A DNA stretch of 64,000 nt from the NCBI RefSeq assembly GCF_044458865.1, contig NZ_JBITIH010000015.1:62001-126000 (forward strand), given 5' to 3'. Positions 24,722 to 32,466 of this stretch are shown here, one piece after another (within the stretch, counting starts at the first letter, position 1; the number at the start of each line of letters is the position of its first letter). The notes below the pieces were generated by a model. It did no database searches. It was not told where the DNA came from and saw only the letters and a list, made by a program, of their open reading frames with translations. Made by a program: the position numbers and the translations under genes. Origin of the DNA: Micromonospora_G sp044458865 (GTDB lineage Bacteria > Actinomycetota > Actinomycetes > Mycobacteriales > Micromonosporaceae).

Positions 24722-26284
24722 GTGAGCTGGCTCGACCAGGTCAAAGACCAGGCCGAGGTCCTCATGCACGCCCGCAGCCTGATGGAGGCTGGCCGGTCGG
24801 CCGCGGCGTGTCAGACCTTCGAGCAGGTCATCGGCACCACCGACGACCCGTACTCGCGCGCCGACGCACTGGTCCAACGCCTCTCCGCGCTGATCAACCT
24901 GGGTCGCACCGCCGAATACACCACCGCGGTCGAACGGGCCTTCGAAGCCGCCCGGGACCTGACCGAGCCGTACCTGCACGGGCACCTGCACGCGCTCGCC
25001 GCGCTCGCCGCCCACGACCACGGGGCGCTCGACCGGTGCGTCACCCACCTGGTCCGCAGCGCCCAGGCACTGACCGCGGTGGAGGACCCGGACCGGGAAA
25101 CCGCGTGGGGCTGGCACGACCTGGCGATGGCCTACTCGTACCTCAGCTTCCACGGTTACGCGCTCGCCGCGATCGAACGGGCCCGCCAGCTCGGCGCCGC
25201 CGCCGGGATACCGGACGAAACCTTCGCCGCCCCCGGGATCAGGCTCCGCAACGCGGTCACCCTCGACCACCACGGCGACAGCGACGGCTGCCTGCGGGTG
25301 CTCCGCGACATCGGCGGCGACCTGGAGCGGTTCATCTCCGTCGGCGGCGGCGAGCGGCTCCGACCGAGCAGCCTCTGCGCGTACGGCTACGCGGTCGCCC
25401 GGCGGGCCGCGCTCGGCGAGTCGACCGAACTGCCGGCCGGGATCTCCGCCGCCGCCCTACTCGGCCAGGGCGGGGACGGCGCCCGCGCCCGGGACATGCG
25501 GCAGCTCGGCGAGGCGTGTCTGGCGATCGCGGCCGGGCGTCCGATCGAGGCGATGACCCGACTGGAACGACTCACCGTCGCCGCCGAGACACTCGGCGCG
25601 GCCGAACACGCCCGGTTACGGAGCCTGGCGTACAGCAGGGCCGGCGACCATCCGGCCGCGCACCGGGCGGACCGGTTCGCGTTCCGGCTCGCCGCGCAGC
25701 GCAACGACCGCCTCCGGGACGTCTACGTGGACGGGATCGCGGCCCGGATCGACCACGAGGAGCTGCGCCGCGAGGCAGCCCGGTACGAGGACGAGGCCCT
25801 CACCGATCCGCTCACCGGCCTGCCGAACCGCCGCCGGCTGGAGCGCTACGTCGCGGCGATGGTCGGCCGGGGCGAGCGGGCGGTGATCGGGGTCTGCGAC
25901 CTCGACGGGTTCAAGGCGGTCAACACCGCGCACGGCCACCACTCCGGGGACCTGGTACTGCAACGCATCGCCGGGGTGATCAACCGGGTGATGCGGCGCG
26001 GCGACTTCGTGGCCCGCTTCGGCGGCGACGAGTTCGTGGTGGTGCTGCCGAGCGCCGGCATGGCCGAGGCCGCCGAGGTGGGGCGCCGGATCAGCACGGC
26101 GGTACAGGCCGAGGACTGGGCCGCGCTGGTACCGGGCACACCGGTCGGGGTCAGTGTCGGCTTCGCCGAGGTGAACGGCACCGCCGCCGGGCTACGGGAG
26201 GCGCTCGGCACCGCCTTCAGGGTCGCTGACCGGGAGATGCTGCGGGCCAAGAGCCAGAGCCGGCCCCGCGCCACACTCTCCTGA
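24722..26284 (+). CDS. TPR-like domain plus GGDEF diguanylate cyclase
   Basis: A 520-residue soluble protein. Residues 1 to about 330 form a helical, Ala/Leu/Arg-rich TPR-like sensor region. A short helix (HEELRREAARYEDEAL) leads to the GGDEF domain: TDPLTGLPNRRRLERY, CDLDGFKAVNTAHGHHSGD, and the active site RFGGDEFVVVLP. The inhibitory site RRGD sits five residues before GGDEF, so both synthesis of c-di-GMP and product feedback should be intact. There is no EAL domain. The GTG at 24722 has AGGAGG 9 nt upstream. The gene runs opposite to and between prfA and prmC, which are usually adjacent. Confidence 0.92.
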   Translation: MSWLDQVKDQAEVLMHARSLMEAGRSAAACQTFEQVIGTTDDPYSRADALVQRLSALINLGRTAEYTTAVERAFEAARDLTEPYLHGHLHALAALAAHDHGALDRCVTHLVRSAQALTAVEDPDRETAWGWHDLAMAYSYLSFHGYALAAIERARQLGAAAGIPDETFAAPGIRLRNAVTLDHHGDSDGCLRVLRDIGGDLERFISVGGGERLRPSSLCAYGYAVARRAALGESTELPAGISAAALLGQGGDGARARDMRQLGEACLAIAAGRPIEAMTRLERLTVAAETLGAAEHARLRSLAYSRAGDHPAAHRADRFAFRLAAQRNDRLRDVYVDGIAARIDHEELRREAARYEDEALTDPLTGLPNRRRLERYVAAMVGRGERAVIGVCDLDGFKAVNTAHGHHSGDLVLQRIAGVINRVMRRGDFVARFGGDEFVVVLPSAGMAEAAEVGRRISTAVQAEDWAALVPGTPVGVSVGFAEVNGTAAGLREALGTAFRVADREMLRAKSQSRPRATLS

Positions 26285-26338
26285 CCACTGCCCGGCGGCG
26301 CCGCTTCGGCCCGCCGGGGATGTGTGCCGTCGGACGGG

Positions 26339-27427
26339 TCAGCGCCGGGAAAGCTCGTTCTCGCCGGCCAGCCGGGCCGCCCGGTCCGCCTCCGTGAGCG
26401 CGCCCAGTACGGCCTCCAGGTCGCCGGCGAGCACCAGGTCAAGGTTGTAGGCGGTGTAGCCGATCCGGTGGTCGGTGATCCGGTTCTGCGGGTAGTTGTA
26501 GGTACGGATCCGCTCGGAGCGGTCGACCGTACGCACCTGCGAACGGCGGGCGTCGGAGGCAGCGGCGTCAGCCTGCTCCTGGGCTGCGGCGAGCAGCCGG
26601 GCACGCAGGATGCGCAGCGCCTGTTCCCGGTTCTGGAGCTGGCTCTTCTCGTTCTGGCAGGAGACCACGATCCCGGTCGGCAGGTGGGTGATCCGCACCG
26701 CCGAGTCGGTGGTGTTGACCGACTGGCCGCCGGGGCCGGACGAGCGGAACACGTCGATGCGCAGCTCGTTCGGGTCGATGGTGACGTCGACGTCCTCCGC
26801 CTCGGGCAGCACCAGGACACCGGCGGCACTGGTGTGGATCCGGCCCTGGGACTCGGTCACCGGCACCCGCTGCACCCGGTGTACCCCGCCCTCCCACTTC
26901 AACCGGGACCAGACCCCGTTGCCGCCCTCCGGTACGCCCTTGGTCTTGACCGCGAGCGAGATGTCCTTCACCCCGCCCAGGTCGGAGTCCTGCACCTCAA
27001 GCACCTCGGTCACCCAGCCGTGCCGCTCGGCGTACCGGGTGTACATCCGGAGCAGGTCACCGGCGAAGAGCGCGGACTCGTCCCCGCCCTCACCCGCCTT
27101 GATCTCCAGGATCACGTCCTTGGCATCGTGCGGGTCACGCGGGGCGAGCAGTTCGGCCAGCCGCTGTTCCAGGACAGGCAGCGAGTCGGCCAGCGTCTCC
27201 GCCTCGGCGGCGAAGGAGGCGTCCTCGGCGGCGAGTTCGCGGGCGGCGTCGAGGTCCGACCGGGCCTGTGTCAGCTCACCGGCGGCCTTGTGGATCGGGG
27301 TCAGCTCCGCGAACCGGCGTCCGACCCGCCGGGCGACAGCCTGGTCGGCGTGGATGGCCGGATCGGCCAGCCGCTTCTCCAACTCCGCGTACTCGTCGAG
27401 GAGTCCCGCCAACCGCTCACTGCTCAT
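26339..27427 (-). CDS. prfA: Peptide chain release factor 1
   Basis: RF1 terminates translation at UAA and UAG. The 362-residue protein has the peptidyl-hydrolase GGQ motif in RSSGPGGQSVNTTDSAVRI, the domain 1 coiled-coil start (RLAGLLDEYAELEKRLADP), and the C-terminal RTYNYPQNRITDHRIGYTAY. RF1 is the substrate of PrmC, whose gene lies downstream beyond the GGDEF gene. A ribosome site (AAGGAG) precedes the start. Confidence 0.96.
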   Translation of the reverse strand: MSSERLAGLLDEYAELEKRLADPAIHADQAVARRVGRRFAELTPIHKAAGELTQARSDLDAARELAAEDASFAAEAETLADSLPVLEQRLAELLAPRDPHDAKDVILEIKAGEGGDESALFAGDLLRMYTRYAERHGWVTEVLEVQDSDLGGVKDISLAVKTKGVPEGGNGVWSRLKWEGGVHRVQRVPVTESQGRIHTSAAGVLVLPEAEDVDVTIDPNELRIDVFRSSGPGGQSVNTTDSAVRITHLPTGIVVSCQNEKSQLQNREQALRILRARLLAAAQEQADAAASDARRSQVRTVDRSERIRTYNYPQNRITDHRIGYTAYNLDLVLAGDLEAVLGALTEADRAARLAGENELSRR

Positions 27428-27513
27428 TGCCCGTACTCCTTATGGCGACCGGAGGAACGCGGCCTGTGCCGGCCGGGAAAACCGCGGCGGGATTCCTTCC
27501 GCGGGCAGATACG

Positions 27514-27557
27514 GACAGCGCCCGCGACCCGGTACGAACCGGGACGCGGGCGCTGTC
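27514..27557 (-). terminator. Long hairpin terminator after rpmE
   Basis: A stem of about 20 bp with one mismatch. GACAGCGCCCGCGACCCGGT (27514-27533) pairs with its complement ending at 27557, around a 4-base loop (ACGA). It lies 7 bp after the rpmE stop (minus strand), between rpmE and prfA. Confidence 0.8.
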
Positions 27558-27564
27558 GACGCAG

Positions 27565-27789
27565 CTACTTGGCCTTCTTGGCCTGAACCTTGGCGTACTT
27601 CTGCTGGAACTTCGCAACCCGGCCGGCGGTGTCGAGAACGCGCTGCTTACCGGTGTAGAACGGGTGGCAGGCGCTGCAGGTCTCGACGTGGATCGAGCCG
27701 CCCTTGGCGGTGCTGCGGGTGGTGAACGTGCTACCGCAGGAACAGGTCACCTCGGTGGTGACGTACTCCGGGTGGATGTTGGGCTTCAT
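27565..27789 (-). CDS. rpmE: Ribosomal protein bL31, zinc-binding type
   Basis: A 74-residue large-subunit protein. It starts MKPNIHPEYVTTEVTCSCGS and has the Cys pairs CSC and CSAC (VETCSACHPFYTGKQR), marking the zinc-binding (C+) form that can release zinc under starvation. I placed the start at ATG 27789, where an AAAGGGA site lies upstream; the frame opens at 27834. It is followed by a strong hairpin. The RNA-repair genes diverge from its promoter region. Confidence 0.95.
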   Translation of the reverse strand: MKPNIHPEYVTTEVTCSCGSTFTTRSTAKGGSIHVETCSACHPFYTGKQRVLDTAGRVAKFQQKYAKVQAKKAK

Positions 27790-28002
27790 GTCGCCTCGGT
27801 CCCTTTCGTCAAGTGGTCGCCGGGTCGCCGTCACTGCTCGTCACGATCGCGTGGCGCGCTCGGGCGTGAACCGGAACCGGTGGCCGATTGACCAGTGTGC
27901 CATGGGCCTCGACCCACCCCGAAATCGGGCTGCACACCGGATCCGTGGTGGTTAACGTACCTCCACCCCTACGCATTCCCCTGACGCCGGAAGGCACACC
28001 CC

Positions 28003-29094
28003 GTGACCACCCCTGTGCACGTACCCGAGACCCCGATCGACCGTCTCTTCGACCCCTCGGACCTGGCCACCGCCGTCACCGAGGGGCACGTACGCGCGCA
28101 ACGCCACCCCGAACTGCCGCTGAGCGTCTACAACTACACCGAGGCGGCCAGCTACGCCGGTGTCTGGACACCGGTGACGTTGGCCTGCCGGGGGCTGATC
28201 GTGGACGACGTGACCGGGGCGGTGGTGGCCCGGCCGTACCCGAAGTTCTTCAACCACGACCAGCCGGAGGCACCGGACCTCCGGTTCGACGCGGCGGTGA
28301 CGGTGACCGACAAAGCCGACGGTTCGCTCGGTGTGATCTACCCGACTCCGGACGGGTACGCGGTCGCCACCCGGGGCTCGTTCAGCTCGGACCAGGCCCG
28401 GCACGCCACCGACCTGCTCCGCGCCCGGTACCCCGGGTTCGTACCGCCGGCCGGACTCACCGTACTGGTCGAGATCATCTACCCGAGCAACCGGATCGTG
28501 CTCGACTACGCCGGCCTGGACGACCTGGTCCTGCTCGGTGCCGTCGAGATCGGCACCGGGCGAAGCCACGGCCCGGCGGCGGTGCCCGACTGGCCCGGAC
28601 CGGTGGTGGACACGCTGCCGTACCGGACCCTCGCCGAGGCACTGGCCGCACCCGCGCGGGAGAACCGGGAGGGGCTGGTGGTGCACTGGCCGGACACCGA
28701 CCAGCGCGTGAAGATCAAATACGCGGACTACGTACGCCTGCACCGCCTGGTGTTCGGCCTCAGCGCCCGAAGCGTCTGGGACATCATGGTCAACGGCGGC
28801 AGCCTGGCCGCGCTGGTCGAGCCGCTGCCGGACGAGTTCCACGTCTGGGTGGAGAAGGTCGCGACCGAACTGACCGCGACCGTCCAGGCCCGCTCCGACG
28901 CCATCGAGTCCGCGTACGGTGAGATCGTGGCCGGGCTACCGGACGGCTGGACCCGGCGCGACTTCGCCGGACGGGCCCTGGCCCACCCGGAACGCGCCGC
29001 CCTCTTCCTCCGTCTCGACAACCGGGACTACCGCTCACTGCTCTGGCAGCAGGCCCGGCCAACCGGCGACCGCACCCCGCACAGCCCGGAGTAG
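28003..29094 (+). CDS. T4 Rnl1-like RNA ligase
   Basis: A 363-residue ATP-dependent RNA ligase that resembles bacteriophage T4 RNA ligase 1 along its whole length (T4: 374 residues). Nucleotidyltransferase motifs are in order: upstream ACRGLIVDD and PYPKFFNHDQ; motif I TDKADGSLG, with Lys104 as the expected AMP-accepting residue; motif III-like VEIIYPSNRIVLDY; motif IV EGLVVHW; motif V VKIKYADYVRLH. A helical C-terminal domain follows. In T4, Rnl1 seals tRNA cut by the anticodon nuclease PrrC after Pnkp heals the ends. The Pnkp-like gene starts 4 nt after this stop, so the pair forms an operon. No nuclease gene is visible in this window. Confidence 0.9.
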   Translation: MTTPVHVPETPIDRLFDPSDLATAVTEGHVRAQRHPELPLSVYNYTEAASYAGVWTPVTLACRGLIVDDVTGAVVARPYPKFFNHDQPEAPDLRFDAAVTVTDKADGSLGVIYPTPDGYAVATRGSFSSDQARHATDLLRARYPGFVPPAGLTVLVEIIYPSNRIVLDYAGLDDLVLLGAVEIGTGRSHGPAAVPDWPGPVVDTLPYRTLAEALAAPARENREGLVVHWPDTDQRVKIKYADYVRLHRLVFGLSARSVWDIMVNGGSLAALVEPLPDEFHVWVEKVATELTATVQARSDAIESAYGEIVAGLPDGWTRRDFAGRALAHPERAALFLRLDNRDYRSLLWQQARPTGDRTPHSPE

Positions 29095-29098
29095 AGAA

Positions 29099-29995
29099 AT
29101 GACCCGACTGATCCTCACCCGAGGGCTGCCCGCCTCCGGCAAGACCACCTTCGCCCGCAAACTCCAGCCGGGGGTGGTCCGGGTCAACCGAGACGACCTG
29201 CGCCGGATGCTGCACGGCACCCGCCTCTTCACCCAGTGGGCCGAAGGGCAGGTCACCGCCGTGCAACGGGCGCAGGTCGAGGCGCTGCTCCGCGCACGGG
29301 TCGACCTCTGCATCGACGACACCAACCTGCGGTCGAAGACCGTACGGGAATGGGCCGAACTCGGCGCCCGGTTTGACGCCACCCTGGAAGTGCACGACTT
29401 CACCGACGTACCCGTCGACGAGTGCGTACGCCGCGACGCCGACCGGCCGGAGCAGGACCGGGTAGGCGAGGGGGCGATCCGGCGCATGCACGAGCGTTAC
29501 CTGGCCGGGCGCAACCTTCCGCTGCCGGTGCCGTACGTGACCCCGGGCGGCCCGGCCACCGTCTACCAGCCTCCCCCGGACAAGCCCGAGATCGTGCTGG
29601 TCGACATCGACGGCACGGTGGCGCTGATGGGGGCGCGCAGCCCGTACGACATGAGTCGGGTCGGTGACGACCTACCGAACCCGTCGGTGATCGCCGCGGT
29701 CCGGGCGATGCACGCGGCCGGCTACGGCGTCGTGTTCTGCTCCGGTCGGGACGACTCCTGCCGGGTCGAGACCGAGGCATGGCTCGACCTGCACGTGGCC
29801 GTACCGCACCTGGGCCTGTTCATGCGTCCGTACGGCGACAGCCGCAAGGACGCGGTGGTGAAGCGGGAGATCTTCCAACGGGAGATCCACCCCCGATACC
29901 AGGTGATCGGCGTCTTCGACGATCGGATGCAGGTTGTCCGCATGTGGCGTGACCTGGGCCTGACCGTCTTCCAAGTCGCCGACGGCAACTTCTGA
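29099..29995 (+). CDS. T4 Pnkp-like polynucleotide 5'-kinase/3'-phosphatase
   Basis: A 298-residue bifunctional end-healing enzyme collinear with T4 Pnkp (301 residues). The N-terminal kinase domain has the P-loop RGLPASGKTT (residues 8-17), NRDDLRRML (residues 30-38, general-base Asp) and the basic RRDADRPEQDR region. The C-terminal HAD phosphatase has LVDIDGTVALMG (nucleophile Asp169, acid Asp171), FCSGRDDS and FDDRMQVVRMWRDLGL, and ends QVADGNF, close to the T4 ending. It should phosphorylate 5'-OH ends and remove 3' or 2',3'-cyclic phosphates before ligation by the upstream Rnl1-like ligase. A 58-bp repeat begins 4 bp after the stop. Confidence 0.92.
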   Translation: MTRLILTRGLPASGKTTFARKLQPGVVRVNRDDLRRMLHGTRLFTQWAEGQVTAVQRAQVEALLRARVDLCIDDTNLRSKTVREWAELGARFDATLEVHDFTDVPVDECVRRDADRPEQDRVGEGAIRRMHERYLAGRNLPLPVPYVTPGGPATVYQPPPDKPEIVLVDIDGTVALMGARSPYDMSRVGDDLPNPSVIAAVRAMHAAGYGVVFCSGRDDSCRVETEAWLDLHVAVPHLGLFMRPYGDSRKDAVVKREIFQREIHPRYQVIGVFDDRMQVVRMWRDLGLTVFQVADGNF

Positions 29996-29998
29996 GGT

Positions 29999-30056
29999 GT
30001 AAGGAAGGGCCCCTTGTTATCGCTTTTTGTATAGGAAGGGGCCCTTCCTAACGCCC
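29999..30056. repeat. 58-bp interspersed palindromic repeat, copy 2
   Basis: 57 of 58 bases match the copy at 441-498, in the same orientation. The one difference is the central base of the right arm (AGGAAGGGGCCCTTCCT here, AGGAAGGGCCCCTTCCT there), so the two arms are exact reverse complements of each other. It begins 4 bp after the Pnkp stop and probably ends that transcript. Confidence 0.85.
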
Positions 30057-30128
30057 GGGCGCGGGCGACCCGGCGGGCGCGGGCGGCGGGTGGGCGCGGG
30101 CGTGGGGCGGGCGCGGGCGGCGGGTGGG
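30056..30128 (+). other. G-rich tract with repeated GGGCGCGGGCGG motif
   Basis: More than eight GGG runs on the plus strand within about 73 bp, with GGGCGCGGGCGGCGGGTGGG occurring twice in near-identical form. It separates the repeat element from the rho terminator. The spacing of G-runs would permit G-quadruplex folding on this strand. Confidence 0.5.
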
Positions 30129-30135
30129 TACGCGA

Positions 30136-30164
30136 AAGGGCACGGCCGGAGCGGCCGTGCCCTT
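30136..30164 (-). terminator. Perfect hairpin terminator after rho
   Basis: AAGGGCACGGCCG (30136-30148) and CGGCCGTGCCCTT (30152-30164) form a perfect 13-bp stem with a 3-base loop. It is about 18 bp beyond the rho stop on the minus strand, with a short T-run on that strand. Confidence 0.85.
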
Positions 30165-30182
30165 ACCTGTCGTCGCGGCGGG

Positions 30183-32168
30183 TTACTCCCCCGGGGTCGA
30201 CTTCGCGATCTGCATCAGGAACTCGATGTTGGTACGGCTCTGCTTGAGCCGGTCCAGCAGCAGGTCCAAGGCGGCCTGCGAGTCCAGCGAGTGCAGCACC
30301 TTGCGGAGCTTGTGCGTGATGGCCAGCTCCTCCGGCGCGAGCAGGATCTCTTCCTTACGCGTACCGGACGGGTGGATGTCGATGGCCGGGAAGACCCGCT
30401 TGTCGGCGATCTTCCGGTCCAGCTTCAGCTCCGCGTTACCGGTGCCCTTGAACTCCTCGAAGATGACCGTGTCCATCATGGACCCGGTCTCCACCAGGGC
30501 GGTGGCGAGGATGGTCAGCGAGCCGCCGTTCTCGATGTTGCGGGCCGCACCCAGGAACCGCTTGGGCGGGTAGAGCGCGGTCGAGTCGATACCACCGGAC
30601 ATGATCCGGCCGCTGGCCGGCGCCGCCAGGTTGTACGACCGGCCCAGCCGGGTCACCGAGTCGAGCAGGACGACCACGTCGTGGCCGAGTTCGACCAGGC
30701 GCTTGGCCCGCTCGATCGCCAGCTCCGCGACGGTGGTGTGGTCCTGCGGCGGCCGGTCGAACGTGGCCGCGATGACCTCGCCCTTGACCGAGCGCTGCAT
30801 GTCGGTGACCTCTTCGGGCCGCTCGTCGACCAGCACCACCATCAGGTGGCACTCCGGGTTGTTGTGCGTGATCGCGTTGGCGATCGCCTGCAACACCATG
30901 GTCTTACCCGCCTTCGGCGGGGAGACGATGAGCGCCCGCTGGCCCTTGCCGATCGGCATGACCAGGTCGATGACCCGGGTGGTGAGGATGTGCGGCTCGG
31001 TCTCCAGACGGAGCCGTTCCTGCGGGTAGAGCGGGGTCAGCTTGTAGAACTCCGGCCGCCGCTTCGCCTCGTCCGGCTCCATCCCGTTGATGGTGTCGAG
31101 CCGCACCAACGGGTTGTACTTGTCCCGGCGCTGCTCGCCGTCGCGGGCCGCACGGACCGCGCCGGTGACCGCGTCACCGCGACGCAGGCCGTACTTCTTG
31201 ACCTGGGACATCGACACGTAGACATCGTTCGGGCCGGAAAGGTAGCCGGTGGTCCGGACGAAGGCGTAGTTGTCGAGCACGTCGATGATGCCGGCGACCG
31301 GGACGAGCACGTCGTCCTCGTTGACCTGGGGCTCACGGCCACCGGTCGTCTCGGTGCCCTCCGGCCGGTCGTTGCGCCCCCGACGACGGTCACGGAACCG
31401 GCTGCGACGGCTGCGACGGCCACCGCCCTCACCGTCGTCGTCGATGTCGTCGTTGCGGTCGTTGTTGCGGTCACTGCCGCGCTCGACGTTGCGCTCGTTG
31501 TTCCGCTCGCCGTTGCGCTCGTTGTTCCGCTCGCCGTTGCGCTGACCGCGCTCGGCCCGGTCGTTGCGCTCGCCCCGCTCGGCGCGGTCACCACGCTCGG
31601 CACGGTCGCCCCGCTCAGCGCGCTCGCCCCGCTCGGCCCGGTCACCACGCTCGGCGCGGTCGGCACGATCCCGGCCCCCACGGGCCTCGCCCCGCTCGGC
31701 CCGGTCAGCACGCTCGGCGGTCTCCGCCGCCGGCTCCTCGGCCTTCGCCTCGGTAGTGGTGGCGGCGGTCGCAGCAGCGGCACGGTTGGACCGGCGAGAG
31801 GAACGCTCCCGCCCGGTCGGCTCGGCGGTCGCCGGCTGGGACTCGTCCGCGCCACGCCGTTCGGCGGTGTCGCGCACCTCGGCACGTACCTCGTCGCGCG
31901 CCGGAGCGGCCGCGGCGGCGACCTCGGCCCGGGGACGCGGCGGGCTACCCGCGGCAGCGCCGCCCTGTCGCTCGGAGATCGCGCTGATCAGTTCGCCCTT
32001 GCGCATCCGGGCGGTACCGGAGATGCCGAGCGACGCGGCCAGGCTCTGCAGCTCCGGCAGCAGCATCGCCGACAAGCCGGTGCCAGTCCGGCGGCGACGG
32101 ACGGGACCCGCGGTGGCTTCGCCAGCGACGTTGGAAACATCCGACGTCACGTCGGTGGTGTCGCTCAA
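30183..32168 (-). CDS. rho: Transcription termination factor Rho with Arg/Asp/Glu-rich insertion
   Basis: A hexameric RNA helicase that ends transcription. The N-terminal Rho_N domain (LPELQSLAASLGISGTARMR) is followed by about 200 residues of low-complexity sequence (31330-31960), including tandem RAERGD/RGERAERGD and NGERNNER units. Then come the RNA-binding fold (ILDNYAFVRTTGYLSGPNDVYV) and the ATPase domain: P-loop SPPKAGKTMVLQA, LMVVLVDERPEEVTDM, VVLLDSVTRLGR. At 661 residues it is far longer than the 419 of E. coli; such insertions are typical of high-GC actinobacteria and alter RNA binding and bicyclomycin response. The start codon is TTG at 32168, with AAGGAA upstream. Confidence 0.95.
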   Translation of the reverse strand: MSDTTDVTSDVSNVAGEATAGPVRRRRTGTGLSAMLLPELQSLAASLGISGTARMRKGELISAISERQGGAAAGSPPRPRAEVAAAAAPARDEVRAEVRDTAERRGADESQPATAEPTGRERSSRRSNRAAAATAATTTEAKAEEPAAETAERADRAERGEARGGRDRADRAERGDRAERGERAERGDRAERGDRAERGERNDRAERGQRNGERNNERNGERNNERNVERGSDRNNDRNDDIDDDGEGGGRRSRRSRFRDRRRGRNDRPEGTETTGGREPQVNEDDVLVPVAGIIDVLDNYAFVRTTGYLSGPNDVYVSMSQVKKYGLRRGDAVTGAVRAARDGEQRRDKYNPLVRLDTINGMEPDEAKRRPEFYKLTPLYPQERLRLETEPHILTTRVIDLVMPIGKGQRALIVSPPKAGKTMVLQAIANAITHNNPECHLMVVLVDERPEEVTDMQRSVKGEVIAATFDRPPQDHTTVAELAIERAKRLVELGHDVVVLLDSVTRLGRSYNLAAPASGRIMSGGIDSTALYPPKRFLGAARNIENGGSLTILATALVETGSMMDTVIFEEFKGTGNAELKLDRKIADKRVFPAIDIHPSGTRKEEILLAPEELAITHKLRKVLHSLDSQAALDLLLDRLKQSRTNIEFLMQIAKSTPGE

Positions 32169-32466
32169 TGGATTCCTTCCCTCGATAAGGCCGGGGCTAC
32201 CCGGGATCGACTAACAAGGTGGCCGGGCGGCCTCGGTACACCCGCCTCGCGTCGCGCGTAACGGGAGTCTGTAACACAGCAGCCGGTTTTCCCGACTCAC
32301 CAAAGGTCGGTGAGCAGTCTTCGCCGTCTGCGGCGACCGGTTGGAAAAACTGCGGTGCGGCGTGGGCCTAAGCAAGGGTGAGACGGGCTAACCGCCGAAA
32401 GCTTCGGGGGTGCACCGACCCGCAGGAGATCGCATGCTTCGCGGCTGTGCTAAGTCTAGAGCGTAA

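Noticed and set aside
27790..30183. Search for a PrrC-type anticodon nuclease or toxin next to the RNA repair genes
   Set aside because: None of the neighbouring genes (rpmE, prfA, rho) fits, and no extra frame between them shows nuclease motifs.
31440..31720. Regular short repeats that could look like a CRISPR array
   Set aside because: They encode the RAERGD/NGERNNER insertion of Rho in frame, have no variable spacers, and no cas genes are near.
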